Shown: positions 10,201 through 17,873, numbered from the stretch's first letter. The stretch: 64,000 nucleotides of DNA from Lachnospiraceae bacterium (GCA_030825115.1 JAPJQL010000003.1:156326-220325); one strand, 5' to 3'. Numbers and translations are program-made. Notes: generated by a model not told the origin, from the sequence alone.

Positions 10201-12946
10201 CCCTGTTTGTGATGATCCCTTTGTTGTAGCCTGCAACGCCACCCGCGTATCTGGCGTTTGACGACACCTCCGTCAGCTTTTCTGTACTGCCTTCATACAG
10301 AACGCTGCTGTAACTGTTGACGATCAGTCCTGTCTCTCCGTTGTACCCGGTGATCCCGCCGACATAATCGCCTGTGGCCGTGACGATTCCTTCATTGATC
10401 CAGTCCAGTACCGCGGCGGTCTCTGCCGTGTATTCCCTGGCCGTCAGTTGAACGGAATATGGCTCCCGGCTGCTGTCTAACGTTCCCGCCGCATTGCATC
10501 CCACGATGCCGCCAACATAAGAATGTCCTATGACATGGAGCTGGTTGCGGTTATTGCCGTCCTTCGCCTGCAGCGCGCCTGCCCGTCCGGAATTGTAGCC
10601 GACGATTCCGCCCACATAGTTCTTGCCGACCATGTAGCCCTGCTTTTGTGCAGACTCCCGCACGGTATTGCAGTTTGCGATGACAGCTCCGTCATTGAAC
10701 CCGACGATTCCGCCTGCAAAAGTTTCCGCCAGCGCATCAGTCTCTCCTTCCCGGATTGCCCGAAGCAGTTCATCAATCTCGTTCTCGGAATAATAGGGAG
10801 AGCTCTTGCAGTCAGAAAGCCGGATCTGCCCTGCCGATACTTCCGGCAGTTCGGTATACCCGGCGATCCCGCCAAAGAAATAGATTCCCCTGGCCGGATT
10901 GATTTTCTCTCCATAGACTTTTCCATAATTCTCACAGCGGTCCACCGTGACCATGCCGTTGCCGTGGTTCACCAATCCTCCGGCAATGCCGCCGACATAT
11001 TGCTGGCCCGTCACCGGGATCCGGTTGACCAGATTCTCATAAGCCGCCTTATTTGCGGCCGCCCCTGCCGGGATCTCTGTCATGCCTGCCATTGCGCCCA
11101 CGTAGAAGCAGCCTGAAATGTGGTTATACATCGACTGATCCATCGTCTCCGCACTGCGTTTTACCGTAAGATTGCTGAGCGTACCTGTATTTTTTCCTGC
11201 AAAGCCGCCTGTGGCCGTGGCCGACTGCTCCGGTAGAACGTTTCCTGCCTGGTCTTTCCTTATTCCGTTTACCGACACGTCTTCCAGGATCAAATCCCTG
11301 ATCGTTCCGCGGTTTTCCGCTGTCAGGCCTATGGCAGACGTCTCCCCGTCTTTCAGCCCCATATGGTTGATATCCATGCAAAACCGTTTTAAAGAACGGA
11401 TCCTGCCCCCTGGCTCGGACATCAGGCTTGATTCTTTGCGCAGAACAGAAAGCGGGCGGAAACAGTATCCGCTCACATCGCCCCCTTCCGGCCACTGCAC
11501 GGTCCCATGATCGTAGACAGAGCCCGAATTCAATGCATATTCCCAGTTAATATCATTCCTGATCTGGTATTCCGCCTTTGTCTGAGCATGCAGAAGTTCC
11601 TTTTCTTTGAAACGGATATTATGCAGATGACGTGCATTTTCTATGCCAAAGATAACCGTATTGTCCTCTGACATGGTTTTCCGTGCAAACAGGGCGTGCT
11701 CCGAATTGCTCTTCTTTTTCGCCGTGGCATTGTAGAAGGAGGGCTTTGAACCACTGATCTCTACAAAAATCTCGTCTGCGGATGCCAGACTGCCAAACCG
11801 CTGTATCGATGCGGTGTCCTTTAAGCCTGCAGCGTCCTGTTCATCGGCAGACAGATCAAGCCCGTCCAGCACCAGCGTCAGGGTCCGGTCGGTTCTGCTG
11901 TAAGTAATCGGAAACCGGTATTCCACGCCGTTGACCATGCCATTAATACACCCGCCGCCGACCTGCGCCTCCTCTGGTATCGTCCCCTCTGTGCTTCCCA
12001 GCGCATCGATTTCCAGCAGCTTTAAAGGCTCCTGTTCCTTATCGTCGGACTCTTTATAGACAGCGATGGAATACACCAGGCTGATCAGGTCTTTGTCATC
12101 GCCCAGACCGGCATTTTTCGTTGACCATGTCAGATTCAGGGTGTCTTCATTGTTCAGCCTCAAATTCGTGATGACCGGCTTATTGATGCCCGGATCCGTC
12201 GCCCGGGACATGGTTTCCACCCCATAATAACCCGTCTTGTCCTCCTTGCGGGCGCTGCTGCTCCGGTCCCGGATCTGCACCCGGTCCTTATCGGGCTGTC
12301 CATATGTAAATCCATTTGCATTTGCATTGTAAAATACAGAAAATATCTGGGCAGTTTTAGGGTCGGGGTCAAACTCAATGCAGATGGCCGCATCCAGCAT
12401 TGCTTTATCCGTGATATAAGGGTCTATCATCTGATACAGGGCCCAGATCCGCCGTTCTTCTATGGTTTTGCCCTTCATATCCTGTTCTTTCAGACCTTTT
12501 AAACCCTGATAGACAGCGTAATCCCCTTTTTTAACCGATATGAAATAAATGTTTCCCGAATTACCGGACTGCCATGCAGCGTCCAGATCCCCCTGTTCCG
12601 AAAGCAGGTAGCCCTTCGTGGGCTCTTTTCCGTCTCCTGTCACCGCATTTTTAAGCACCGACAGCTGCCCCCGCTCCGCATATTGAGTCAGTTGAATCTG
12701 CGCCGCTGAAAAAACGCTCTGCGCCGCCTCATTATTCTGCCTGAAATCTGCGTAATCCTGCCACCCGATGATGCTCATCACTGCCAGCGTACATAAAATC
12801 CCCAGCACAACAAGGACCACGATCAGCTCTACCAATGTAAAGCCGCCGTTGCCCTGTATCCTGCGTCCTCTCATGCCGCCATCCCTGTTGTCATGGCGCT
12901 TTTTCTTACCCTTGTCGTTGCTCCGCCTCATCGGTCCTGCACTCAT
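1205..12946 (-). CDS. Giant GLUG-repeat pseudopilin, 3,913 residues
   Basis: One uninterrupted reading frame. A basic leader of about 35 residues ends in Gly, followed by Phe-Thr-Leu-Val-Glu with Glu at +5 and a hydrophobic helix (about 36-58): a complete prepilin signal. After a pilin-like helix and an Fn3-like stretch near residue 255, residues about 580-2110 contain roughly 37 copies of a glycine motif of the form (Tyr/Phe)-x-Gly-Gly-Ile-x-Gly-(Tyr/Phe)-Asn, as in GLUG beta-roll domains. An acidic insert lies near 1430-1455. Residues about 2190-2320 look like a galactose-binding (F5/8C-like) domain, and the following C-terminal part has Fn3-like beta domains and a low-complexity Ala-Thr-x-Ser-Asn stretch. 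It sits between pilT (42 bp) and three minor pilins (15 bp). I infer a pilus-displayed adhesin or carbohydrate-binding tip subunit. The start could instead be Met6 or Met25; the signal is kept in all cases. Confidence 0.88.
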   Translation of the reverse strand: MSAGPMRRSNDKGKKKRHDNRDGGMRGRRIQGNGGFTLVELIVVLVVLGILCTLAVMSIIGWQDYADFRQNNEAAQSVFSAAQIQLTQYAERGQLSVLKNAVTGDGKEPTKGYLLSEQGDLDAAWQSGNSGNIYFISVKKGDYAVYQGLKGLKEQDMKGKTIEERRIWALYQMIDPYITDKAMLDAAICIEFDPDPKTAQIFSVFYNANANGFTYGQPDKDRVQIRDRSSSARKEDKTGYYGVETMSRATDPGINKPVITNLRLNNEDTLNLTWSTKNAGLGDDKDLISLVYSIAVYKESDDKEQEPLKLLEIDALGSTEGTIPEEAQVGGGCINGMVNGVEYRFPITYSRTDRTLTLVLDGLDLSADEQDAAGLKDTASIQRFGSLASADEIFVEISGSKPSFYNATAKKKSNSEHALFARKTMSEDNTVIFGIENARHLHNIRFKEKELLHAQTKAEYQIRNDINWEYALNSGSVYDHGTVQWPEGGDVSGYCFRPLSVLRKESSLMSEPGGRIRSLKRFCMDINHMGLKDGETSAIGLTAENRGTIRDLILEDVSVNGIRKDQAGNVLPEQSATATGGFAGKNTGTLSNLTVKRSAETMDQSMYNHISGCFYVGAMAGMTEIPAGAAANKAAYENLVNRIPVTGQQYVGGIAGGLVNHGNGMVTVDRCENYGKVYGEKINPARGIYFFGGIAGYTELPEVSAGQIRLSDCKSSPYYSENEIDELLRAIREGETDALAETFAGGIVGFNDGAVIANCNTVRESAQKQGYMVGKNYVGGIVGYNSGRAGALQAKDGNNRNQLHVIGHSYVGGIVGCNAAGTLDSSREPYSVQLTAREYTAETAAVLDWINEGIVTATGDYVGGITGYNGETGLIVNSYSSVLYEGSTEKLTEVSSNARYAGGVAGYNKGIITNRDARYGASGTDDVVSVVSVIHGKDYVGGVAGWNDVGGEIHNYALNGGYITGSHFVGGFVGLNMEKTIFESYIQSDPNQVTGDYFVGGILGANLLPVAGNASLRARFGTDNFLGKLSAENGAFAGGFIGYNYLLKENTAELIVTAAEQLCGLKPLESRDGSLSVNPEKVVADVFKELGEGISNPTASMLILGDGETDSATELLNHITANVYVGGVVGYNNPDTKLTIKNVENVSLVEATGFLRLKEGNASEEHDYSYAGGIIGKVEANVTLDNCRNKDTGSVTSKGTYTGGLAEINYGTIKNCHAGNIGDGTASYIGGLVGVNGSKTLDYGAVVRGKITNCYPNGQIYGVSYVGGLAAENYGEIEYDAGGARYTAVVNASGAYAGGITGYAHRGGTIRFGGEVELDINIDGSAAYAGQIAGVNAGNIEIKEGSRVSNREENVIIGRRNVGGFIGMQIGPDTAGVGSDRVTITGLTNRAHVQASGGYAGGIVAVTDTAADKLWIRNCENYGTVEVLAADELEEDSEGSLEDEPEGVEDEVEDAALMTAAGGITAINRGRIESCGNYGNVRAGSGALGGIAALNGGVIKNSETAGRAYDDEKMDDSLTLTGDLYTGGIAAVNEKGGVIESSAVRNLILRNQEDSRHGFLGGIAAQNKGRIEACQVGVPFDARAAHTGSDYDFGIDAGSYVQKGMEKGFTLLEDNDTTIGYSVALISNASDVVMGGVAGENSYGGVIAGRIKNSSESYSTVAADLHFDGNGLNYFGNIGGIAGVNHNEISGYEFNGYVKGEANDPSKSPSFGINDDLEQSGFRVYGYGGIVGLNGSDRESLAATVKKCRLGMARIEGTGDAGNRTNVGGVAGFNGMQAEINGISFSDETGYAGKLFSYTHKNIPESTHRTFAYGDLKTYAGTVWVTADTYGHVGGVAGFNHGTITGIGWDSDYESARNKDKNNMSGGYFENGSYVLDTSDIKTLAEADMTSVLVTTKAGHVGGIAGYNRRNGLISRAVTGRYWLVYAETQQQDNGAGGIIGYNISEKDLTLCDNHATVAKRSEGNAVGGMVGRNENNTTSSWRFYDCHNYGNISAKERAGGLIGNIKNKGGTLENCLNFGAVTADNGTAIAGGIVGYVYGGLSGETLNLVHCENHGAVGEKSRNAAFGGIVGSTYRSSYPMGIRFDGCVNTGMIGGGSKTGGILGTSNYENNRIISMTYCRNYGYSSINSSEFYGLTSVNIVAKDSFGVTGKETVHPTGKAGSNAGSYYFAEKADTAESAFWVRRIAANGLAADNPTNIKNIGRMINGEAAKANGNFYFEAASLKNSFEFEFNKPVKLDSMTLNWPGTSDGRKQNYQLRFKNGEEVLDRVIEVRGAVGEVGYENLEGMEVTSVIIDDIIAYKEKSENRENVVLFQFSAEGTPQGCSNPTGMTPVKEDASRVVWSQNDRMTTIYTPDAPVSTVTKDDNGMPLYIIEEAEPHYAVDINSQKVIENVAGYTAAQIYQPERASDQTLSYRLCKGAAANEQEKKQGLDELLVLGPQQGDLPVPTGLHFTTDTGEYKVAWNGSDSAGYYIVTCIYETGNGSVKAEYATFSPSYIISTAVEKDGAKAAGVSVTVRACRGDRVSGSSDALDITFGKRLPYPKIRWKLSGEDGYWVELLNREDYVAFAKENLTENDSEEALEKALEAIRVNTSGFHTAEFPVKDGGKKENGTWKKYTSSFTGNIYFNSYADYVGEGKDIIRSVTTALESRIPGWGVYTGEKMAVVRLEKTAQTSGVGFSGTTVRELAYNVKMRGETNSWVPELRTEMIADDPVLNVPVAISVSEQTRLSSSGSSMNTVTLGGLPEDFLDREKDGKTYKYKNVQVRAYPTKMTNDVVCQGWNVDDRTYRAEELELMYVTEDGEIVPDAAGRKKRSGGVRLISRGKVQPGYVIVRAGKGADGSAEYKLYYNALLKALEKTKGYDPTGKNLPPEWAYTEGGSALTYQQYQVFFHFIDLEKELQQTVPTPVLYASAEYDAKTGSWRDGAYDEEDMLVLTWDQAGMNGKPAYTEGNGYEEKDYRDAVYRLTITGEKGGTATTLVNRISIYTADRTGDSYNTYRADASTWDYDNITVTITRVGREQDSLTTIFPATAVRSFPMRKRLPQPKDVTAELAKDETGVIIQDSLGYVLSFVGVTGEAELAALDYYQIEISSRDKENPSETVTLGPVEHITDTSGIRLDLDTFRGGEEISVAVQAIAKTGDQTYRSSFASAAAELTVPSRLAKPEMGISPGGSENNLTADNKDTLSASEFKNGCITLSMKKEEDTPATLRYQIALELYDSVADLEHSENALVPAGQDGEALLPDKKHPASMTYSGAEAKYDYTLKDLPVDYAGKYLKVVMRSTGSSHISSVWTDMENPGNAEDIVTKEYMWFRLPRVQIDPVEFTEHTDVVEYERPIMTPEGNLQGEQVTASQIQAGFALAEHADRYHITLIQEPQQADRSIAADIDAANYVVSHVHEMTLARTAQDDEYELEYRSTKLDDDGNQMKKTMKLKVNGGEQALPFTEVLILTDDGYHITLESAVRLEAEADGPARLIFTLPDCADVTDHTEYLGVQKMSEQILVQAVADEADGNYVDSKWALLYWSGDSLNGMAELELAKDALIPELEYVIPAKGITNTAYQILLSGRGRYLVSVSDRAGKELGVYAVPYDKTYSVDGSNKSQVWLPSIYAKYAEQELELRFCSIFDVSGTADGMTGGLSAGYTTAQTVSLPAIETAVTAVSRTAGEETRYPVAFQADTPGLFPGGILRTGRDGRKTGTITARQKQLVWEYDMGETAVTGYKVELKGEGMDSGYVLDIDLTRGMSGSMPGLSEYLADGGKRLYSVSYHVDGDLLLQLGHTGTATASDAEMATASNAAVSGKKATDSNLATDSNGDRLPEPGVLTLECSLKAEFVTGDGENRKIRFTLTLPDLSYDDMPEEAARLYLEAFPDGLYQTESFRLDLMMRNRYYRKEDTELDLAGLRGELEDDRKETEE
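1513..1608 (-). repeat. Low-complexity Ala-Thr-x-Ser-Asn coding repeats
   Basis: Four imperfect copies of a segment encoding Ala-Thr-(Ala/Asp)-Ser-(Asn/Asp), visible on the plus strand as repeated (t)ggagtc/gaagc-tgtcgc blocks. They form a disordered linker near the C-terminus of the giant pseudopilin, before its last beta-rich domain. I recall similar linkers in other Lachnospiraceae surface proteins, but this was not checked. Confidence 0.6.
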
Positions 12947-12988
12947 CCCCTATATCCTGCCTGTATTTTGATTCCTGTCTTGTCTTCC

Positions 12989-14038
12989 CTATACGAGAAA
13001 CTGTTCTAAATCTCGTTTATCATTGGAATACTGATAAGCCATATCCCGGTCGATCACCCGCTCCTGCACCAGTCTGGCCAGGTCGCTGTTGAGGGAGTGC
13101 ATCCCAAGCGCCCTCCCCGACTGCATCACGCTCCCAAGCTGGTGGCACTTGCCTTCCCGCACCAGATTCATCGCCGCGTCCGTCCCCAGCAGAATCTCAG
13201 TTGCAGCGATCCGCCCTCCGCTCATCTTCGGGATCAGGCACTGGGTGACGATCCCCTTCAGCACGCCTGCAAGCTGGGCTCTGATCTGGCTCTGACCCGA
13301 AGCCGGGCAGGCGTCGATGATCCGGTCTATGGTCTGCATCGCTCCCGTTGTGTGGAGCGTGCTGAGTACCAGATGTCCCGTCTCCGCCGCCGTGAGCGCC
13401 GCCGATATCGTCTCAAAATCACGCATCTCGCCGACCAGAATGATATCCGGGTCTTCACGCAGCGCCGAACGCAGCGCGGCGGCAAAAGACTTCACGTCCC
13501 GCCCCGTCTCCCGCTGATGGATCAGGGAACACTTCTGCCCATAGACATATTCGATCGGGTCTTCTATCGTAATGATATGGTCTGCGCGGCTGCTGTTGAT
13601 ATAGTCGATCATCGCCGCCAGCGTGGTGGACTTGCCGCTCCCGGTCGGTCCGGTCACTAGGATCAGACCTCTCGGTTCATCCGCCAGCTTTTTCAACACC
13701 GGGGGAAGGTTCAGTTCCTCCAATGCCGGGATATGGTTGTTCAGCAGACGGATCGTGGCCGCCAGCTTTTTCTGCTGCCGGAACACGTTCACACGCTGTC
13801 TGTCACCGTTTAGCAGCTCCACCGGAAAATCCAGGTCATCCCCCTGTTCCAGCAGCGCCTTCTGCCTGTCATCCAGCATGGACAGGATGATCTCGGCAGT
13901 CTCCTGTCCGCTTAAGCCAAACGGCGCCTCGATCAAAGAGCCGTCGATCCGCACCATCACCGGCAGCCCCTCGGATATATGGATATCCGAAGCCCGCATC
14001 TGCCTCCCTGTCTCAATGATCTGCCTGATATCTGCCAT
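12989..14038 (-). CDS. pilT: Type IV pilus retraction-type ATPase PilT
   Basis: A 349-residue cytoplasmic secretion ATPase of the PilT/GspE family, full length for PilT. Residues 130-137 carry the Walker A motif GPTGSGKS, an Asp-box region follows (TIEDPIEY, about 157-164), Walker B is at about 196-207 (DPDIILVGEMRD) and the His box at 221-230 (GHLVLSTLHT). It lacks the N-terminal extension and tetracysteine of PilB. PilT hexamers depolymerise pili and drive twitching or retraction. It lies 16 bp after pilB and 42 bp before the giant pseudopilin in one operon. The presence of a retraction ATPase argues for a dynamic pilus rather than a pure type II secretion pseudopilus, though some pilT homologues have other roles. 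Confidence 0.93.
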   Translation of the reverse strand: MADIRQIIETGRQMRASDIHISEGLPVMVRIDGSLIEAPFGLSGQETAEIILSMLDDRQKALLEQGDDLDFPVELLNGDRQRVNVFRQQKKLAATIRLLNNHIPALEELNLPPVLKKLADEPRGLILVTGPTGSGKSTTLAAMIDYINSSRADHIITIEDPIEYVYGQKCSLIHQRETGRDVKSFAAALRSALREDPDIILVGEMRDFETISAALTAAETGHLVLSTLHTTGAMQTIDRIIDACPASGQSQIRAQLAGVLKGIVTQCLIPKMSGGRIAATEILLGTDAAMNLVREGKCHQLGSVMQSGRALGMHSLNSDLARLVQERVIDRDMAYQYSNDKRDLEQFLV

Positions 14039-14054
14039 GCCTCATTCCCACCTT

Positions 14055-15737
14055 CTACTCATAATATGCGACCTTGAACAGCTCATCCATCGTGGTGATC
14101 CCTTCCGCCACAAGCTGCGCGCCGCGTTCTTTTAATGTCATCATTCCCTGTTCCTTCAGGGCGTACTCTTTCATCTGCTCCATTCCTGTCCCGGAAGCGA
14201 TCATTTCCCGAAGCTGCTTGTCGATATACAGCACTTCGTGGATCGCGATCCTTCCCCGGTATCCGGTATGGTTGCAGCGTGGGCAGCCTGCCGCTGTCTT
14301 GATCTTTGTCACATGCTTCCCGAGGTATTCCTGGGTCTGCCTGTCAGCCTCTGTTTCTTTGGCGCACTCCGGACACAGCTTCCTCATCAGACGCTGCGCC
14401 ACCACCCCTACCAGGGAGTTTGCAACCATATACGGCTCAGTCCCCATATCCTCCAGGCGGACGATGGCAGAAAGCGCGTCGTTGGTGTGCAGCGTACTCA
14501 GCACCAGATGCCCTGTGATCGCCGCCCGGACGGAGATAGAAGCCGTCTCGCTGTCACGGGTCTCGCCCACCATGATGATATCAGGGTCCTGCCGCAGCAG
14601 CGCACGCAGCCCGGACTCAAAAGTCATGCCCGCCATATTATTGACCTGGCACTGGTTGATCCTTGGAAGGTTTTTCTCCACCGGGTCCTCAATCGTAGAG
14701 ATATTCACCTGACGTTTTGCCAGCTCTCCCAAAATCATATACAGCGTCGTCGTCTTGCCGGAACCGGTCGGTCCGGTCATATAGATCAGCCCGTTGGGCG
14801 ACCGCAGCATCCGGTTCAGCTTCTCACAGTCCTCCGGCAGCATGCCAAACGTCCCGGAATGGTCGATCTGGGCATTGCCCGACAGCAGACGGATCACGGC
14901 CTTCTCCCCGAATACGGTTGGAATCACGGAGATACGCATATTGACCATCTGGCTGTCGATCTTCATCCGGAAATGCCCATCCTGCGGAACCCTCCGCTCT
15001 GCAATATCCATATCGCCCAATATCTTGATTCTGGCAATCAGGGAGGCATGAAGGCTCTTCTGGAGCGTCACGAAATCGATGATCACGCCATCGATACGCA
15101 TCCTGACCACAGTCTTATCCTCAAACGGCTCGATATGCACATCGCTGGCATTGCTGTGGTAAGCTCTCTGGACCAGGCTGTTGAGCAGGTTGATCACCGG
15201 AGTATCGTCGTCTCCCTCGTCTACGGCCAGCTCCTCCACTTCCTGTTCCTGGCTGTCATTGGCAACGCTGGCTGCCCTGCGGGCCTTTACCTCCGCATAA
15301 TAATAACGGATCGCATTGTCAAGGGCCTGCCCTTCGCTAAGCAGCAGCTCCAGATTCATGCCCGCCGTCTGCCTGACATCCTCAAGTCCATAGAAATTCA
15401 GCGGGTCGCTCGTCAAAACGACGAGGATATCCCCATTCATCTGGACACCCAGCATCCGGTAACGCTGCGCCATCTCCACAGGAATCTTCTGAACCGCTTC
15501 CATATCGATATGCATCTGGGAAATATCCCCGATCTTTAAATCCAGGCGGGCGGCAAGCGCCTCCAACATCTGGTGCTCCGTGATAAAACCAAGCTCGATC
15601 AGGGCGCCTCCAAGGCGGACGCCTTTATGCTCCTTCTGGTATTCCAGGGCTTTTCCTATCTGTTCGTCATTTACATAGCCGTATTCTTTCAGTACATCGC
15701 CAATCCGGACATTCCGGAAACTGTTTACATTATTCAT
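14055..15737 (-). CDS. pilB: Type IV pilus assembly ATPase PilB
   Basis: A 560-residue assembly ATPase. The N-terminus has two tandem copies of the motif RxGxxLxxxGxxxxxQ (from residue 11 and from residue 41), the GSPII_E_N/MshEN-type repeat that binds cyclic di-GMP in MshE. The central RecA-like domain has Walker A at about 322-329 (GPTGSGKT) and a GHLVLSTLHT His box. A zinc-binding tetracysteine, CPEC near 455 and CPRC near 485, follows, as is usual for PilB/GspE extension ATPases. Its start overlaps the end of pilO by 8 bp, so translation is probably coupled. PilB powers pilin polymerisation through PilC at the inner face of the membrane. Confidence 0.94.
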   Translation of the reverse strand: MNNVNSFRNVRIGDVLKEYGYVNDEQIGKALEYQKEHKGVRLGGALIELGFITEHQMLEALAARLDLKIGDISQMHIDMEAVQKIPVEMAQRYRMLGVQMNGDILVVLTSDPLNFYGLEDVRQTAGMNLELLLSEGQALDNAIRYYYAEVKARRAASVANDSQEQEVEELAVDEGDDDTPVINLLNSLVQRAYHSNASDVHIEPFEDKTVVRMRIDGVIIDFVTLQKSLHASLIARIKILGDMDIAERRVPQDGHFRMKIDSQMVNMRISVIPTVFGEKAVIRLLSGNAQIDHSGTFGMLPEDCEKLNRMLRSPNGLIYMTGPTGSGKTTTLYMILGELAKRQVNISTIEDPVEKNLPRINQCQVNNMAGMTFESGLRALLRQDPDIIMVGETRDSETASISVRAAITGHLVLSTLHTNDALSAIVRLEDMGTEPYMVANSLVGVVAQRLMRKLCPECAKETEADRQTQEYLGKHVTKIKTAAGCPRCNHTGYRGRIAIHEVLYIDKQLREMIASGTGMEQMKEYALKEQGMMTLKERGAQLVAEGITTMDELFKVAYYE

Positions 15738-16371
15738 CCGTATCGTATTCCTTCCTGCTCATCGCCACTTCCAGCCGCAGGCTCAAAAGATCGTATTGCT
15801 CGGTCAATCCGCTCTGTGCATTCACCTGACGTCTTGCGCTGCTCCAGTTGAGCCCTGTGATACGCACCCCCGGAGTATGAAGGGCAATGTCGTCGATCAG
15901 ACGGTCCATAGCCGCCGTCGGCCCGTCCACATCCAGGCTGACAGACGCGATCCACACCCCGTCCTTTTTATCCGGGTTGCTCCCGGTGTCAGTCTTCTTT
16001 CCATAACCGCTTACATTGGCAGCCTCCTGCGGCATGGCGATCTGCAGCTTTCTCACAGAAAGCCCGTGAAGCATCGCCTTCTCCGTCATCAGGCGGTCAA
16101 CGTCCTGTGTTTTCAGAAGCGGATACAGCTCTTTCTGTGCATCCAGAAGCATTTCTCTTCGGTCCTCGTTACCGGCCCTCATCAAAGGAAGTTCCGCCTC
16201 TTTTTGCCGGACCAGGGCGATCTGCTCCTCGTTTGCCGCAATCTGCTCCTTCATCGCTGCGTTTGCCTTATGCATGGGCAGGATCACCAGCAGCGTCAGA
16301 ATCGCCGCCACGCAGAACACGCCAAGCCCTGCCAGCAGTTTTTTATCCCGCTCCGTCATCTTCATCGTCAT
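15730..16371 (-). CDS. pilO: PilO-like pilus alignment protein
   Basis: A 213-residue bitopic membrane protein: a short cytoplasmic tail, one membrane helix (about 12-31), a coiled coil (about 35-70) and an extracytoplasmic domain of the ferredoxin-like type inferred from family architecture. PilO partners PilN in the alignment complex that links PilM to the pilin platform. The start is placed at 16371 because this ATG overlaps the stop of the upstream PilM-PilN gene as ATGA; a longer frame begins inside that gene. Sequence similarity in PilO proteins is low, so the name rests on topology, length and position between the PilM/N gene and pilB. Confidence 0.72.
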   Translation of the reverse strand: MTMKMTERDKKLLAGLGVFCVAAILTLLVILPMHKANAAMKEQIAANEEQIALVRQKEAELPLMRAGNEDRREMLLDAQKELYPLLKTQDVDRLMTEKAMLHGLSVRKLQIAMPQEAANVSGYGKKTDTGSNPDKKDGVWIASVSLDVDGPTAAMDRLIDDIALHTPGVRITGLNWSSARRQVNAQSGLTEQYDLLSLRLEVAMSRKEYDTDE

Positions 16372-17861
16372 GGCATCACCTCCCAGACTTCCTGTTCCGG
16401 TCCCACAAGATAACACACTACGAAGCATTTCCAGGTACCGCTTCTCTCATCAAAATAGAAACCATCGTAAAATACGTCCCGGAACGCGTCCCTTCTGCTC
16501 TCTAAACGCCCCACAAACCGATGGACATACTCTGCATCCGGTGAAGATGCCTCCACCGTGACTTTTCCCTGGGATGCGTCAAAACTGGTAATACCGGCAG
16601 ATGCAAATCCCGCGGCGCACTCCTGTATCGTCTGCTTCACACGGCTGGTGTAGACCGGGTATGTATCCAGGTTCTCCATTGTCTTACGGATGATCCCGGT
16701 TCTGGCTTCCAATAAGGCATTTTCGGCTTCCAGCTGGTCATACTCGGCTTCCCGCTCAATCACAGCCGGATCTTCCAGATAGCTGAATTGTTCGCTGACC
16801 TGGTTCAAACGGGAAAACCAGATCGCAGACTGTACGATGGCAACCGCTCCAAGTCCCAGAAGTGCCGCCGCCGTCGGCGCAAGATATCGGATCAGTTCCC
16901 GTCGGCGTCTGATCCTTTCTGGATTTTGCCCGTACTGAAAAAACAGATTCCGTCTGTCTTTCGGAACCAGCAGACCGCCCACCGCCGTGACAAAATGATC
17001 AAAGCCACCACAGGCCGGTTTCGTCAGGAACCGGATCGTGCCGCCTTCCTCCTCACAGATTCTTTCCACCTCCAGAGTCCCGTCCATCTGATAGATGCTG
17101 TCGCGGCAGATTTCAAAATCATCCTCCTTGAATTCTCCGCTCAGGTAGATATGGGTCACCGTATTTTCAATTTGCTGGGTCTTTAAAAACTGCTGCTGGT
17201 TGCTGATGGTCCTCGCACACTCCACGCCAAATGCAGGCGTGCCCCGTTCTCCAAATATCCGGTTGCGGCTGAACTGATAGTATTGTCCGTCCACATACAG
17301 GATATTCAGCAGGCTCATCCCGTCCAGCACCTGGATGATGGATGTTTTATCCTTCAGGTAAGACAACTGGTTCAGCGCCTGAATCTCCGCCATAGTCCCC
17401 ATGACAATGGATTCCAGGCGGATTCCCATCGAACAGAACCGCTCCACATGCGGCTGGAGAAAACTCCTGTCAATCATCGTAGTCAGGACATGGCACAACT
17501 CCCCCTCTTTTGACATCTCGACATAGCTGTACACCGGGTCTTTCGTCCTCTCCACCGATGCGAACTCCCGCGGAAGATATTCCATCATCTTTTTATGGGA
17601 CATCCCGGGCACATCGAGCAGACGGGTTACCGCTTGGGCGCTCCCCAAAACCAGGGTGACTCCTTTTTTCGGAAGGTGGTTCTTCTCCCAGAATTCCCTG
17701 AAAAATGCATCAAACACCTCTTCATTGGTCACAAAGCCGTTGATGATACTGCCTTCCGGCGCCTGTGCACAGCAGACCATGCTCACCGATATCTGACCAT
17801 GCCTGACCGTTCCGACAACAGCCCTGATATCCTGATTTGACAGATATATGACTACACTCAC
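16368..17861 (-). CDS. pilM: PilM-PilN fusion protein (GspL-like)
   Basis: A 497-residue protein combining two normally separate parts. Residues 1 to about 320 match the plan of PilM, an actin-like cytoplasmic ATP-binding protein. One membrane helix follows (about 324-347), then a coiled coil and a small C-terminal extracytoplasmic domain like PilN. This is the arrangement of GspL in type II secretion. It starts with GTG behind AGGAGG spaced 8 nt. It lies 12 bp after pilC and overlaps pilO by 4 bp. The fused protein would tie the cytoplasmic motor to PilO in fixed stoichiometry. PilM proteins are divergent, so I rely on topology and context as much as on sequence. Confidence 0.72.
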   Translation of the reverse strand: MSVVIYLSNQDIRAVVGTVRHGQISVSMVCCAQAPEGSIINGFVTNEEVFDAFFREFWEKNHLPKKGVTLVLGSAQAVTRLLDVPGMSHKKMMEYLPREFASVERTKDPVYSYVEMSKEGELCHVLTTMIDRSFLQPHVERFCSMGIRLESIVMGTMAEIQALNQLSYLKDKTSIIQVLDGMSLLNILYVDGQYYQFSRNRIFGERGTPAFGVECARTISNQQQFLKTQQIENTVTHIYLSGEFKEDDFEICRDSIYQMDGTLEVERICEEEGGTIRFLTKPACGGFDHFVTAVGGLLVPKDRRNLFFQYGQNPERIRRRRELIRYLAPTAAALLGLGAVAIVQSAIWFSRLNQVSEQFSYLEDPAVIEREAEYDQLEAENALLEARTGIIRKTMENLDTYPVYTSRVKQTIQECAAGFASAGITSFDASQGKVTVEASSPDAEYVHRFVGRLESRRDAFRDVFYDGFYFDERSGTWKCFVVCYLVGPEQEVWEVMP

Positions 17862-17873
17862 GTTGATGTCCTC

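Noticed and set aside
1052..12393. Many long open frames on the plus strand opposite the giant pseudopilin, such as 5912-7102
   Set aside because: They are antisense shadows of a repetitive gene, lack ribosome binding sites and show no domain I recognise.
14238..15539. A 433-codon plus-strand frame opposite pilB
   Set aside because: It lies entirely inside a conserved gene with clear motifs on the minus strand.
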